From assembly GCA_031431125.1 (NCBI GenBank), contig JANPCX010000015.1, positions 62,001 through 126,000 of the forward strand: a stretch of 64,000 nt of DNA. Reading direction: 5' to 3'. Shown here in pieces: positions 48,993 to 58,307 of the stretch (positions are counted from its first letter, which is position 1; the number at the start of each line of letters is the position of its first letter). The translations under genes and the position numbers were made by a program. The notes under the pieces are model-generated. The model was not told the origin of the DNA. It saw nothing but the letters and a program-made list of their open reading frames with translations, and did not search any database. Source of the DNA: JANPCX01 sp031431125. Lineage in GTDB: Bacteria; Pseudomonadota; Gammaproteobacteria; Burkholderiales; Burkholderiaceae_C.

Positions 48993-51847
48993 GCCACGGT
49001 GCGCTCTTGGCCAGCCTGGCCGCCCTGCCCTTTGTGGGCGCCTTGCTGTTGTCGCTGATGCGCAATGACCAACCGCGGCGGGTGGCTTGGGTTGCGGGTC
49101 TGATCACCTTGTCGGGCTGCGGCCTGCTCGCCACCTTGGCCCCACAGGTGTTCGCAGGCGAGGTGCTACGCTGGTCCATCGAGTGGTTGCCTGCCCTGGA
49201 TTTGCGTTTGGGTTTTCGCATGGACGGCCTGGCCTTCATGTTCGCCCTGCTGGTGCTCGGCATCGGCGCTTTGGTGGTGCTCTACGCGGCCTACTACCTG
49301 GACCCTAAAGACCCACCCGCCCGTTTTTTCTCCTTCCTGCTGCTTTTCATGGGTGCCATGCTGGGCGTGGTGCTGGCCGACAACCTGATTTTGTTGGTGG
49401 TGTTTTGGGAGCTGACCAGCCTGTCCTCCTTCTTGCTCATTGGTTACTGGCACGCAGATGCAGACAAAGGAAAAGAAGCCCGCCAAGGTGCCCGCATGGC
49501 CCTCACCATCACTGGCGCAGGCGGTTTGTGCTTGTTGGCGGGGTCACTGCTCATCGGTCACATCGTTGGCAGCACTGATTTGGACACGGTGCTGGCCTCG
49601 GGCGATTTGATTCGTTCGCATGCGCTTTACGAGGTGGCCCTGGTGCTGGTGCTGCTGGGCTGTTTCACCAAAAGTGCGCAGTTTCCCTTTCACTTTTGGC
49701 TGCCCCACGCCATGGCGGCCCCCACGCCGGTGTCGGCCTATTTGCACTCGGCCACCATGGTCAAGGCGGGTGTGTTTTTGCTGGCCCGGCTTTATCCCGC
49801 GCTGGGTGGGTCTGAGCCTTGGTTTTGGATTGTTTCGCTCACAGGCTTGGCCACCTTGATGTTGGGTGCCTACATGGCGCTGTTCAAACACGACCTCAAG
49901 GGCCTGCTGGCCTACTCCACCATCAGCCACCTGGGGCTGATCACTTTGCTGTTTGGCTTGGATGAACCGCTGGCCATCGTGGCCGGTGTGTTTCACATCC
50001 TCAACCACGCCACGTTCAAGGCCTCGCTCTTCATGGCCGCTGGCATCATCGACCACGAAACTGGCTCGCGCGACATGCGGCAACTCAATGGCCTGTGGAA
50101 ATACATGCCCATCACCGGCGCCTTGGCCATGGTGGCCTCGGCGGCCATGGCCGGTGTGCCTTTGATGAACGGCTTCTTGAGCAAAGAAATGTTCTTTGCC
50201 GAAACCATCACCAAAGACAGCCATGTGCTGATGGAGTGGTTGTTGCCCGTGGGCGCAACCTTCGCCGCTGCCTTCAGCGTGGCCTACAGCCTGCGTTTCA
50301 TCCACGACGTGTTTTTCAACGGCGAGCCCGTTGGTTTGACCCGCACCCCGCATGAACCGCCGCATTTCATGCGGGTGCCTGTCGAGCTGCTGGTGTTGCT
50401 TTGTTTGGCGGTGGGTTTGATGCCCGCCTGGGTGGTGGGCGACTTGTTGGCCGTGTCGGCCAAAGCCGCGCTGCTGGGCCCTGTGCCTGGTGCGCTGCCC
50501 GAATACACCTTGGCGCTGTGGCACGGCTTCAACCTGCCCCTGGCCATGAGTGCGCTTGCTTTGGTTGCTGGCACCTTGCTTTATTTCGGGCTGCAAAAAC
50601 GCGTCAACCTGCACCGCCTGGACACCGTGCCGGCCGCGCCTCGCCAAGGTGGGCGTGACCTCTTCCTGGCCGCTTTGGCGCGTGGCCTGACCCAAGCGGC
50701 GAGCACCACGCTGGGTCTGCAAAACGGCCAGCTGCAGCGTTATCTCGCGGTATTGGTGGGGATGGCGGTGCTGGCGGGGGTTTGGCCCTTTGCGAGCGCC
50801 TATCTGAACCATACGCCGCAAACAGGCCCCACCGTGCCCGCTCAAAGCGTGAGCTTGGCATTTGCCGCCGTGTGGGGCATCGGCATGGCCGCGACACTGG
50901 CCACGGTTTACGCCTATCGGCAACGCCTCTTGGCGCTGTTGCTGCTCGGCGTGGTCGGGCTCGTGGTCAGCCTGACCTTTGTGTATTTCTCGGCGCCTGA
51001 TTTGGCACTGACCCAACTGCTCGTGGAAGTGGCCACCATCATCTTGATGATGCTGGCCTTGCACTGGTTGCCTGAAGAGTCGCAAACAACGCCAGACGAC
51101 ACCCGCGCCCGCCGTTTGCGCGACGCCGTGCTGGCCCTGGCTGCAGGGGCCGGCATCGCTGCGTTGGTTTACATGGTGCTGGGCCGCCCGTTTGAGTCGA
51201 TTGCGCCCTACTATCTGGCGAACACGGCCACCCAGGGTGGCGGTGCCAATGCGGTCAACGTCATCATCGTGGACTTCCGTGGTTTTGACACCCTGGGCGA
51301 GATCACGGTAATGGGCATCGCGGCTTTGATCATCCACGCCCTCTTGTCCGAATTCAATCCTGAAAACACACGCTCCCTGCCTGCCGCACCGCAGGACAGC
51401 CATCCCTTGATGCTGACCGTCATCAGCCGCTTGCTCTTGCCGCTGGCGGCCATGGTGTCGGTCTATTTGTACTTGCGTGGGCACAACCTGCCCGGCGGCG
51501 GTTTCATTGCGGGCTTGCTGTTGGCCATTGCCTTGGTGCTCCAGTTTGTTGCCAGCGGCCAGTCCTATGTGAGCCAACGTTGGCAGGTCGACTTTTCGCC
51601 CTGGGTCGGCTGGGGTTTGTTGATTGCGGGCGGCAGCGGTTTGGCCAGTTGGTACTTTGATGCCCCTTTCATGACCAGCACCTACGACTACCCCGTGTGG
51701 CCTCTCGTGGGTGATGTGCCTTTGGCCAGCGCATCCATCTTTGACCTCGGTGTTTTCCTGACCGTGACCGGTGCCACCATGGTCGCCTTGGTGGCCATGG
51801 CCAGGTTGTCCACCCACCCGGCACCAGCAACAGGAGCCAAGCCATGA
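48989..51847 (+). CDS. mrpAB: Mrp Na+/H+ antiporter subunit A fused to subunit B
   Basis: A 952-residue membrane protein. Residues about 1-680 are the NuoL-like MrpA part (FWELTSLSSFLLIGYWHAD, KSAQFPFHFWLPHAMAAPTP, VSAYLHSATMVKAGVFLLAR). A MrpA C-terminal part follows. The end, from about 805, is a MrpB domain (ISRLLLPLAAMVSVYLYLRG, HNLPGGGFIAGLLLAIAL, IFDLGVFLTVTGATMVALVA). Fusion of A and B and the following order C-D-E-F-G define group 2 Mrp systems. The complex exports Na+ in exchange for protons and aids pH or salt tolerance. Confidence 0.95.
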   Translation: MSHGALLASLAALPFVGALLLSLMRNDQPRRVAWVAGLITLSGCGLLATLAPQVFAGEVLRWSIEWLPALDLRLGFRMDGLAFMFALLVLGIGALVVLYAAYYLDPKDPPARFFSFLLLFMGAMLGVVLADNLILLVVFWELTSLSSFLLIGYWHADADKGKEARQGARMALTITGAGGLCLLAGSLLIGHIVGSTDLDTVLASGDLIRSHALYEVALVLVLLGCFTKSAQFPFHFWLPHAMAAPTPVSAYLHSATMVKAGVFLLARLYPALGGSEPWFWIVSLTGLATLMLGAYMALFKHDLKGLLAYSTISHLGLITLLFGLDEPLAIVAGVFHILNHATFKASLFMAAGIIDHETGSRDMRQLNGLWKYMPITGALAMVASAAMAGVPLMNGFLSKEMFFAETITKDSHVLMEWLLPVGATFAAAFSVAYSLRFIHDVFFNGEPVGLTRTPHEPPHFMRVPVELLVLLCLAVGLMPAWVVGDLLAVSAKAALLGPVPGALPEYTLALWHGFNLPLAMSALALVAGTLLYFGLQKRVNLHRLDTVPAAPRQGGRDLFLAALARGLTQAASTTLGLQNGQLQRYLAVLVGMAVLAGVWPFASAYLNHTPQTGPTVPAQSVSLAFAAVWGIGMAATLATVYAYRQRLLALLLLGVVGLVVSLTFVYFSAPDLALTQLLVEVATIILMMLALHWLPEESQTTPDDTRARRLRDAVLALAAGAGIAALVYMVLGRPFESIAPYYLANTATQGGGANAVNVIIVDFRGFDTLGEITVMGIAALIIHALLSEFNPENTRSLPAAPQDSHPLMLTVISRLLLPLAAMVSVYLYLRGHNLPGGGFIAGLLLAIALVLQFVASGQSYVSQRWQVDFSPWVGWGLLIAGGSGLASWYFDAPFMTSTYDYPVWPLVGDVPLASASIFDLGVFLTVTGATMVALVAMARLSTHPAPATGAKP

Positions 51848-52215
51848 TGGCCGCATTGCTCGCGATTGCACTGGGTGTGTTGTGCGCTGGCGGCATCTAC
51901 CTGATGCTGCGGCCGCGCACTTTTGATGTGGTGCTGGGCCTGACCCTGCTGTCTTACGCCGTCAACCTGTTCATTTTTTTCATGGGTCGCGTCAAGACCA
52001 ATGCGGTGCCCATCGTTGACGGCATCAGAGCACCCGACCTCAGCCAGTACGCTGACCCCATTCCGCAAGCCCTGGTGCTCACCGCCATCGTCATCAGTTT
52101 TGCCATGACGGCGGTGATGCTGGTGATTGCACTGCGCACGCGGGCTGACACACAAAGCGACCATGTGGACGGCCAAGAGCCAAGGGCAAACAACGAGCAC
52201 GAGGCCAAGCCATGA
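51844..52215 (+). CDS. mrpC: Mrp Na+/H+ antiporter subunit C (NuoK-like)
   Basis: A 123-residue protein with three membrane helices (LAIALGVLCAGGIYLMLRPR, VVLGLTLLSYAVNLFIFFMG and VLTAIVISFAMTAVMLVIAL), homologous to NuoK of complex I. It overlaps both mrpAB and mrpD by 4 bp. Confidence 0.95.
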   Translation: MMAALLAIALGVLCAGGIYLMLRPRTFDVVLGLTLLSYAVNLFIFFMGRVKTNAVPIVDGIRAPDLSQYADPIPQALVLTAIVISFAMTAVMLVIALRTRADTQSDHVDGQEPRANNEHEAKP

Positions 52216-53876
52216 GCACCTGGCCCCACCTCATCATCCTTCCCATCGTATTGCCCTTGATGACGGGCGCGTTTTTATTGCTGCTGGACCGCTGGGCACC
52301 CAAGCTTGTGCCGCTGGTCGCGGGCATGAGCACCTTGCTCGGCCTGGCCGTGGCGGTGGCGTTACTGCGCCAAGCCGACAGTAGCGTCGTTCAAGCGTAT
52401 TTGCTGGGCAACTGGGCCGCACCATTCGGCATCGCGCTGGCACTGGACCGCCTGGCCGCCCTGATGGTGCTGCTGACCTCCCTGGTGGCCTGCGCCACTT
52501 TCTTGTACAGCTTGGGCGGCGATGCCAAACGCGGCCGCCACTTCCACAGCCTGTTCCAGTTTCAATTGATGGGCCTGTGCGGCGCTTTTCTGACGGCCGA
52601 CTTGTTCAACCTTTTTGTCTTCTTTGAGGTGCTGCTGATTGCCTCTTACGGTTTGCTGCTGCATGGCGCGGGTGCGCAGCGGCTCAAAGCCTCGGTCCAC
52701 TATGTGACCTTCAACCTCACCGGCTCAGCCCTCTTCTTGGTGGCGGTGAGTTTGCTTTACGGCCTGACAGGCACCTTGAACATGGCCGATCTGGCTGTGA
52801 TGATTCCGCAAGCCGACACCGACCGCCACCTGCTGCTGCAAAGCGCGGCACTGCTCTTGCTGGTGGTGTTTGGCGTGAAAGCGGCCCTGCTGCCGCTGTA
52901 TTTTTGGCTGCCCGCCACCTATGGCTCGGCCAGCGCCCCCGTTGCAGCGCTCTTCGCCATCATGACCAAGGTGGGCATTTACGCCACCCTGCGTGTCACC
53001 ACCCTCATCTTTGGCGACCATGGCGGCCCTACCTTTCAAGTGGCAGCGCCCATGCTCGAAGTGCTGGCCTTGGCGACCTTGGTGCTGGGTGCGGCTGGCG
53101 CGCTGGCCGCTCGGCAGCTGCGCACCTTGATCGGCAATGTGGTGGTGGCTTCTGCCGGCACTTTGCTGCTGTGTATTGCTTTGGCCCGGGTCGACTCCAT
53201 TGCCGCAGGCCTGTACTACCTGGTTCACAGCACCTTGGTGGCAGCCGCCCTCTTCTTGCTTGCTGACCGGGTGCGTGCCGCCCGCGTGTCTGCTCATGCC
53301 AACGACCCCGCAGGCGACACCCTGCTGCCGCTCACACTCGGTACCGCCCGTTTGCCCTTGGGCTTGGCCTTCTTCGGTTTGGCGGTGGCGGCTGCCGGTT
53401 TGCCGCCGCTGTCGGGTTTCCTCGGCAAGGCCATGCTGCTGCAAGCGGCAGGCCTCACTGCCCATGCGGGCTGGATTGTCTTCTTCGTGCTGGCCAGCAG
53501 CCTTCTGATGATGGTCGCTTTTGCGCGTTGTGGCAGCACCTTGTTTTGGAAGTCGGCGCTGGATGCTGCGCCGCCCTCTGCTGGCGCCGTGCTGGATGCA
53601 TCCGACACCCCTTGCCCCAGCCGCGCCGTGCACCGCATCAGCTTGTGGATCCTGGGCCTCTTGATCGTGGCTTGTGCGGCGTTGGCCGGGCCGCTGTCGC
53701 GTTACACCGCCGCCACGGCAGACCAGCTCTTAGAGCGGCAAACCTACATCTCGGCCGTGCTGTACACCGCGCCCGTGCCCGCCGCCATTGATGTGCGCCG
53801 TGAAATGCGTGAGCGCAAAACACAAGCCTTTGAGGAGCAGCGCAAGTCGGCCCCAGGCGCTGAGGTGAAACCATGA
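52212..53876 (+). CDS. mrpD: Mrp Na+/H+ antiporter subunit D (NuoM/N-like)
   Basis: A 554-residue protein with about fourteen membrane segments. The proton-channel elements of the NuoL/M/N family are visible: FFEVLLIASYGLLLHG (Glu in TM5), FGVKAALLPLYFWLPATYGS (Lys) and APVAALFAIMTKVGIYATLR (Lys). The C-terminal tail is polar. It forms one of the two large antiporter-like subunits with MrpA. Confidence 0.95.
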   Translation: MSTWPHLIILPIVLPLMTGAFLLLLDRWAPKLVPLVAGMSTLLGLAVAVALLRQADSSVVQAYLLGNWAAPFGIALALDRLAALMVLLTSLVACATFLYSLGGDAKRGRHFHSLFQFQLMGLCGAFLTADLFNLFVFFEVLLIASYGLLLHGAGAQRLKASVHYVTFNLTGSALFLVAVSLLYGLTGTLNMADLAVMIPQADTDRHLLLQSAALLLLVVFGVKAALLPLYFWLPATYGSASAPVAALFAIMTKVGIYATLRVTTLIFGDHGGPTFQVAAPMLEVLALATLVLGAAGALAARQLRTLIGNVVVASAGTLLLCIALARVDSIAAGLYYLVHSTLVAAALFLLADRVRAARVSAHANDPAGDTLLPLTLGTARLPLGLAFFGLAVAAAGLPPLSGFLGKAMLLQAAGLTAHAGWIVFFVLASSLLMMVAFARCGSTLFWKSALDAAPPSAGAVLDASDTPCPSRAVHRISLWILGLLIVACAALAGPLSRYTAATADQLLERQTYISAVLYTAPVPAAIDVRREMRERKTQAFEEQRKSAPGAEVKP

Positions 53877-54370
53877 AAACCTCAAGACAACGTTGGCTGC
53901 CTTCACCGCTGCTGAGCAGCGTGTTGTTCATCGTGTGGCCGGTGCTGAACCAGTCATGGTCGCTGGGCCAGTTGTTACTGGGCCTGTGTTTGGCTGTGGT
54001 GATTCCCTGGTTCACCGAACCGCTGCGCGACCACCGACCTCGCCTGCGCCGCCCGTGGCTGGCCGCCAAGCTTGTTCTGCTGGTGCTCAAAGACATCGTC
54101 ACCTCCAACATCGACGTCGCCAAGCTCATTTTGGGGCGCGAGTCGCGCATCAAGCCGGCCTTTGTGTGGGTGCCCCTGACCATCACCGACCCCCACGGCA
54201 TCGTTGCGCTGGCCGGCATCATCACCATGACGCCGGGCACCTTGTCTGCCGACCTCACGGCAGACCGCCGCCACCTGCTCGTTCACGCCTTCAATGTCGA
54301 AGACGAAGCGGCCCTCATCGAGGCCATCAAAAGCCGCTACGAAGTGCCGCTGCTGGAGATATTTCAATGA
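53873..54370 (+). CDS. mrpE: Mrp Na+/H+ antiporter subunit E
   Basis: A 165-residue protein with two hydrophobic segments near the N-terminus (LLSSVLFIVWPVLNQSWSLG, LLGLCLAVVIPWFTEPL) and a cytoplasmic domain with the MrpE pattern ITMTPGTLSADLTADRRHLL. It overlaps mrpD and mrpF by 4 bp. Confidence 0.93.
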   Translation: MKTSRQRWLPSPLLSSVLFIVWPVLNQSWSLGQLLLGLCLAVVIPWFTEPLRDHRPRLRRPWLAAKLVLLVLKDIVTSNIDVAKLILGRESRIKPAFVWVPLTITDPHGIVALAGIITMTPGTLSADLTADRRHLLVHAFNVEDEAALIEAIKSRYEVPLLEIFQ

Positions 54371-54642
54371 CTTATCTGGCGGCTGTCTTGCCCTGGGCCA
54401 TCGGCGGCTTTGCGCTGGCCTTGTTGCTCAACGCCTGGCGGCTCTTTCGCGGCCCCGGTGTGGCTGACCGCATCTTGGCCCTGGACACGCTTTACATCAA
54501 CACCTTGGCCCTGCTGGTGTTGCTGGGCATCCAGTGGGGCAACGAGGTGTACTTTGAAGCCGCCCTGGTGATTGCCATGGTGGGTTTTGTCGGCACCGTG
54601 GTGCTGTCCAAATACCTGTTGCGCGGAGACATTGTGGAATGA
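54367..54642 (+). CDS. mrpF: Mrp Na+/H+ antiporter subunit F
   Basis: A 91-residue protein with three membrane helices: LAAVLPWAIGGFALALLLNA, LYINTLALLVLLGIQWGNE and LVIAMVGFVGTVVLSKYLLR. The conserved motif RGPGVADRILALDTLY lies between the first two helices. The ATG at 54367 overlaps the mrpE stop; a much longer reading in this frame is an overlap artefact. Confidence 0.94.
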   Translation: MTYLAAVLPWAIGGFALALLLNAWRLFRGPGVADRILALDTLYINTLALLVLLGIQWGNEVYFEAALVIAMVGFVGTVVLSKYLLRGDIVE

Positions 54643-55001
54643 ACGCTGCCGAAAACCTGCTGTCCACCATGCCTGTTTGGCTCGATGTGCTGCTGACCGC
54701 CTTGGTGGTGCTGGGCACTGCCTTTGCCTTGGTGGGTTCCTGGGGCCTGGCCAAACTCGGGAGTTTTCTCAAACGTTTACATGGGCCTACCAAAGCCACC
54801 ACATTGGGCGTAGGCTGTGTGCTGATTGCTTCGGCTGTGTTTTTCAGTGTGGCGCGAGGATCGCTGAGCCTGCACGAATTTCTCATCACTTTGTTTTTGT
54901 TCCTGACCGCGCCGGTGTCTGCCCATTTGCTGATCAAAGCCGCGCTGCGCGTGGACCCGTCCGAGCGGCCACCCGCCCCGCCTTCTTCCTCTTCTTCGTG
55001 A
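54639..55001 (+). CDS. mrpG: Mrp Na+/H+ antiporter subunit G
   Basis: A 120-residue protein with three membrane helices and the MrpG core GSWGLAKLGSFLKRLHGPTK, then ATTLGVGCVLIASAVFFSVA. The tail RPPAPPSSSSS is low-complexity. It closes the Mrp operon, 27 bp before fumarase, which may be in the same transcript. Confidence 0.92.
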   Translation: MNAAENLLSTMPVWLDVLLTALVVLGTAFALVGSWGLAKLGSFLKRLHGPTKATTLGVGCVLIASAVFFSVARGSLSLHEFLITLFLFLTAPVSAHLLIKAALRVDPSERPPAPPSSSSS

Positions 55002-55027
55002 CGTTTTTTTTTGCCAAGCCAAACACC

Positions 55028-56551
55028 ATGAGCACCATCCATCAAAAAGACCTGATCGAAAGCGTGGCCGCCGCGCTGCAATACATCAGCTACTACCACC
55101 CTGCCGACTACATCACCCACTTGGCCCGGGCTTACGAGATTGAACAAAGCCCCGCCGCCAAGGATGCCATTGCGCAGATCCTCACCAACTCAAAAATGTG
55201 CGCGGAAGGCCGCCGCCCGATTTGCCAAGACACCGGCATCGTCAATGTGTTCCTGAAAATTGGCATGGACGTGCGCTGGGCGGGTTTCACCGGCAGCATT
55301 GAAGACGCCATCAACGAAGGCGTGCGCCGGGGCTACAACAACACCGACAACAAACTGCGCGCCAGCATCGTGGCCGACCCGTTGTTCGAGCGCAAAAACA
55401 CGAAAGACAACACGCCCGCTGTCGTTCACATGAGCGTGGTGCCCGGCAACACAGTGGACGTGCAAGTGGCAGCCAAAGGCGGCGGCAGCGAGAACAAGTC
55501 CAAATTCGTCATGCTCAACCCCAGTGACTCCCTGGTCGACTGGGTGATGAAAACCGTGCCCACAATGGGCGCAGGCTGGTGTCCGCCCGGCATGCTGGGC
55601 ATTGGCATTGGCGGCACCGCAGAAAAAGCCATGCTGATGGCCAAAGAGTCCTTGATGGACTCCATCGACATGTTCGAACTCAAAGCCCGTGGCCCACAAA
55701 ACAAAACCGAAGAACTGCGCATCGAGCTGTGCGACAAGATCAATGCTTTGGGCATTGGTGCGCAAGGCCTGGGCGGCCTGACCACGGTGCTGGATGTGAA
55801 GATCGCCATGTACCCCACCCATGCGGCCAGCAAACCCGTCGCCATGATCCCCAACTGTGCTGCCACCCGCCATGCCCACTTCGTGCTCGACGGCTCAGGC
55901 GCCGCCTATATCGACCCGCCGTCGCTCGATTTGTGGCCCGATGTGCACTGGGCACCGGACTACAACAAGTCCAAGAAGGTGGACCTCAACACCCTCACCA
56001 AAGAACAAGTGGCCAGCTGGAAACCCGGCGACACCCTGCTGCTGTCCGGCAAGATGCTCACAGGCCGCGACGCCGCGCACAAACGCATTCAAGACATGCT
56101 GGCCAAAGGCGAAAAGCTACCTGTCGATTTCACCAACCGCGTCATCTACTACGTGGGCCCCGTAGACCCGGTGCGCGACGAAGTGGTCGGCCCCGCAGGC
56201 CCCACCACCGCCACCCGCATGGACAAATTCACCGAGATGATGCTGGCCCAAACCGGCCTCATCGGCATGATAGGCAAGGCCGAACGCGGACCCACCGGCA
56301 TTGAAGCCATCAAAAAACACAAGAGCGCTTATTTGATGGCGGTGGGGGGTGCGGCCTACCTCGTCTCCAAGGCCATCAAACACGCGCAGGTGGTGGGTTT
56401 TGCCGACCTGGGCATGGAAGCGATTTACGAGTTCGACATTCAAGACATGCCGGTCACCGTGGCCGTGGACTCCGAAGGTATCTCCGTACACAACACCGGA
56501 CCCAAAGAGTGGCAGGCCAAGATTGGGAAGATTCCGGTGACGGTGGGGTGA
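55028..56551 (+). CDS. fumA: Fumarate hydratase, class I
   Basis: A 507-residue Fe-S fumarase. Cluster and active-site regions are RPICQDTGIVNVFLKIGMDV, HFVLDGSGAAYIDPPSLDL, CGGTAEKAM-like GIGGTAEKAMLMAKESLMD, and GPTTATRMDKFTEMMLAQTG. The C-terminal swivel domain contains VVGFADLGMEAIYEFDIQDM. It interconverts fumarate and malate in the citric acid cycle using an oxygen-sensitive [4Fe-4S] cluster. The ATG at 55028 is preferred because the longer reading from 54572 overlaps mrpF and mrpG. Confidence 0.95.
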   Translation: MSTIHQKDLIESVAAALQYISYYHPADYITHLARAYEIEQSPAAKDAIAQILTNSKMCAEGRRPICQDTGIVNVFLKIGMDVRWAGFTGSIEDAINEGVRRGYNNTDNKLRASIVADPLFERKNTKDNTPAVVHMSVVPGNTVDVQVAAKGGGSENKSKFVMLNPSDSLVDWVMKTVPTMGAGWCPPGMLGIGIGGTAEKAMLMAKESLMDSIDMFELKARGPQNKTEELRIELCDKINALGIGAQGLGGLTTVLDVKIAMYPTHAASKPVAMIPNCAATRHAHFVLDGSGAAYIDPPSLDLWPDVHWAPDYNKSKKVDLNTLTKEQVASWKPGDTLLLSGKMLTGRDAAHKRIQDMLAKGEKLPVDFTNRVIYYVGPVDPVRDEVVGPAGPTTATRMDKFTEMMLAQTGLIGMIGKAERGPTGIEAIKKHKSAYLMAVGGAAYLVSKAIKHAQVVGFADLGMEAIYEFDIQDMPVTVAVDSEGISVHNTGPKEWQAKIGKIPVTVG

Positions 56552-56607
56552 TCGACCGTGCGGAGGTCGTTGCTGCCCCAGTCCTTCAGGCTAACAACGA
56601 TTGAAGT

Positions 56608-57795
56608 TCACCGCACAAACTTCCCACTCGGTCCAATGATGGACAGGTCGGCAAAGTCCAAGCCGGTGTGATCGGTTTCGCTGAACGACACCTCCAGCCC
56701 ACCAATGTCAACTTTGCGCATGCTGTTCAGGGCCTGCTGCAAGCTCAGTCGCGTAGGTTTGGCCCCGGCGCGGCGCAGGCCTTCTACCAAGACTTTGGCG
56801 CCGGCATACCCCTCCAGCATGGCAGGCGTGACTTCCGTGAAGCCTTGCGCAGCCGCCAGTTCCATGGCTTCTTTGACCATGGGCGTAGAGATTGAACGTT
56901 CGAACGGGAAGACCTGCGACACGATGGTGCCGCGTGCATGTTCACCCATCAGTTTGATGAAACCGCTGGACGCGTTGTTCGACACTGTCACCACTTGCGC
57001 ACGTGAACCCGTGGCCCGAATCAATTTGGTGGCGTCGGAGACCGCGCCCGAACTACCAATCAGAAAAATAGCCTGAGCATCGTGTTTGGAGGGAAGGCCA
57101 GCCAACGGTGCGAAATCGGGTTTTGTGCGGTCAAACTTCTCCAAAAAAACGGGTTTCAACTGGGCTTTGTCGAAACCCCTCTTTGCCCCCTCGTAGACGT
57201 CCGCACCAAAAGAATCGTCCACATGGATCACGCCAATGCGGGTCAGCCCTATGGTGGTCAAATGCGTGATCGCCTTTTCGGCCTCACGCTGGTACGAGGC
57301 GCGGACATTGAACACCCAAGGGTGAACTGGCCTGTGCAGCACCATCGCACCGGTTGACGGCGCCACCAGCGGCACCTTGTAATCGGTCAACAAGGGCAGT
57401 ACCGCTTGGGTATGGGGTGTGCCACGGGTCATGAACAAGGCCAAGACATTCTTTTCGGTGATCAACTTGCGGGCGTTCTCAGCGGTGAGTTTGGCATCGA
57501 ACTTGTCGTCCATGATCTCAAGGTCGATGCGCTGCCCATTGACGCCGCCGCGTGCATTGATGTGTTTGAAATAGACCTGCGCGCCGTCAATGTTTTCCTT
57601 TACCCCAGCCGCTACCGCGCCCGTCACGCCACTGCTGACGCCGATCACAAGCTGGGCCCAACTGGGGCTTGCGGTCAACACCAGCACCCCGGCAGCCAAG
57701 GCCCCACACGCACGCCGAACAGAGGTGTTCAGCACCGCATCGCACTTCAGCCGTCTATCGGCACGAATCAGGTCGAGGAAGGTCTGGATCTGCAT
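56608..57795 (-). CDS. Branched-chain amino-acid-type ABC receptor (LivJ/peripla_BP_6), copy 1
   Basis: A 395-residue periplasmic receptor. A signal peptide (ACGALAAGVLVLTASPSWA) is followed by QLVIGVSSGVTGAVAAGVKE, and later IGVIHVDDSFGADVYEGAKR and PAMLEGYAGAKVLVEGLRRA. The start is preceded by AAGGAG 6 nt upstream of the ATG at 57795. It closely resembles the receptor at 58308-59459 over its whole length and upstream region. No permease or ATPase genes lie nearby, so it is an orphan receptor. The ligand is unknown. Confidence 0.9.
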   Translation of the reverse strand: MQIQTFLDLIRADRRLKCDAVLNTSVRRACGALAAGVLVLTASPSWAQLVIGVSSGVTGAVAAGVKENIDGAQVYFKHINARGGVNGQRIDLEIMDDKFDAKLTAENARKLITEKNVLALFMTRGTPHTQAVLPLLTDYKVPLVAPSTGAMVLHRPVHPWVFNVRASYQREAEKAITHLTTIGLTRIGVIHVDDSFGADVYEGAKRGFDKAQLKPVFLEKFDRTKPDFAPLAGLPSKHDAQAIFLIGSSGAVSDATKLIRATGSRAQVVTVSNNASSGFIKLMGEHARGTIVSQVFPFERSISTPMVKEAMELAAAQGFTEVTPAMLEGYAGAKVLVEGLRRAGAKPTRLSLQQALNSMRKVDIGGLEVSFSETDHTGLDFADLSIIGPSGKFVR

Positions 57796-57978
57796 CTGAG
57801 TCTCCTTCCGGCGGGCTGCCGGCGCTGATGGAGAGTGTGGGTCACCTGCTTATCGGCCGCTATTGTGGGAAACCGAAACGAAAAACGGTCAACAGATGCC
57901 AGAAAGCGCACAAAAATGTGTTGCCCAGGAGAAAACCCGAGTGCGGCACCACCTTGATGGCGCCAGTTCAAGCCAATT

Positions 57979-58256
57979 CAACCGCGCGGGTGGTGCTGTG
58001 CATGCAGGCTTTTCAAACGCTCACGGGCCACATGGGTGTAAATCGTGGTGGTGGAGATGTCGGCGTGGCCTAACAACATTTGAACAGCTCTGAGGTCGGC
58101 ACCGTGGTTGAGCAAATGCGTGGCGCAACGTGCGGGGTGAGAGCGGCACCTGAATGCCTGCCCTCAACGCGTGGGCTTTGATGAGTTTCCAGAACATCCG
58201 CCGGGTCATGGCACCGCCGCGTGAAGTGACAAAAAGCGCGCCCGAAGTCTGTCCGG
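57979..58256 (-). pseudogene. xerD': Truncated, frameshifted copy of the xerD 3' end
   Basis: The minus strand reads [39 protein letters not shown] and RHAFA, matching the C-terminal third of XerD at 59632-60534. It then loses frame because 11 bases present in xerD (GGTAGCAAAGG on the plus strand of the intact gene) are missing after the shared TGAGCAAATG. The region still includes a homologue of the gene end near 57979. No N-terminal part exists. It sits upstream of the first receptor copy as the intact xerD does for the second, so it is a duplication remnant. Confidence 0.88.
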
Positions 58257-58307
58257 CCAGTGGCCGCACAGACTAAGCCCAACGGTCAAACGAGTTGCCT
58301 TATCCGT

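Noticed and set aside
49544..51871. 775-residue minus-strand open frame
   Set aside because: It is antisense to mrpAB, which has clear family motifs; its His/Gln-rich composition is typical of a shadow of a GC-rich gene.
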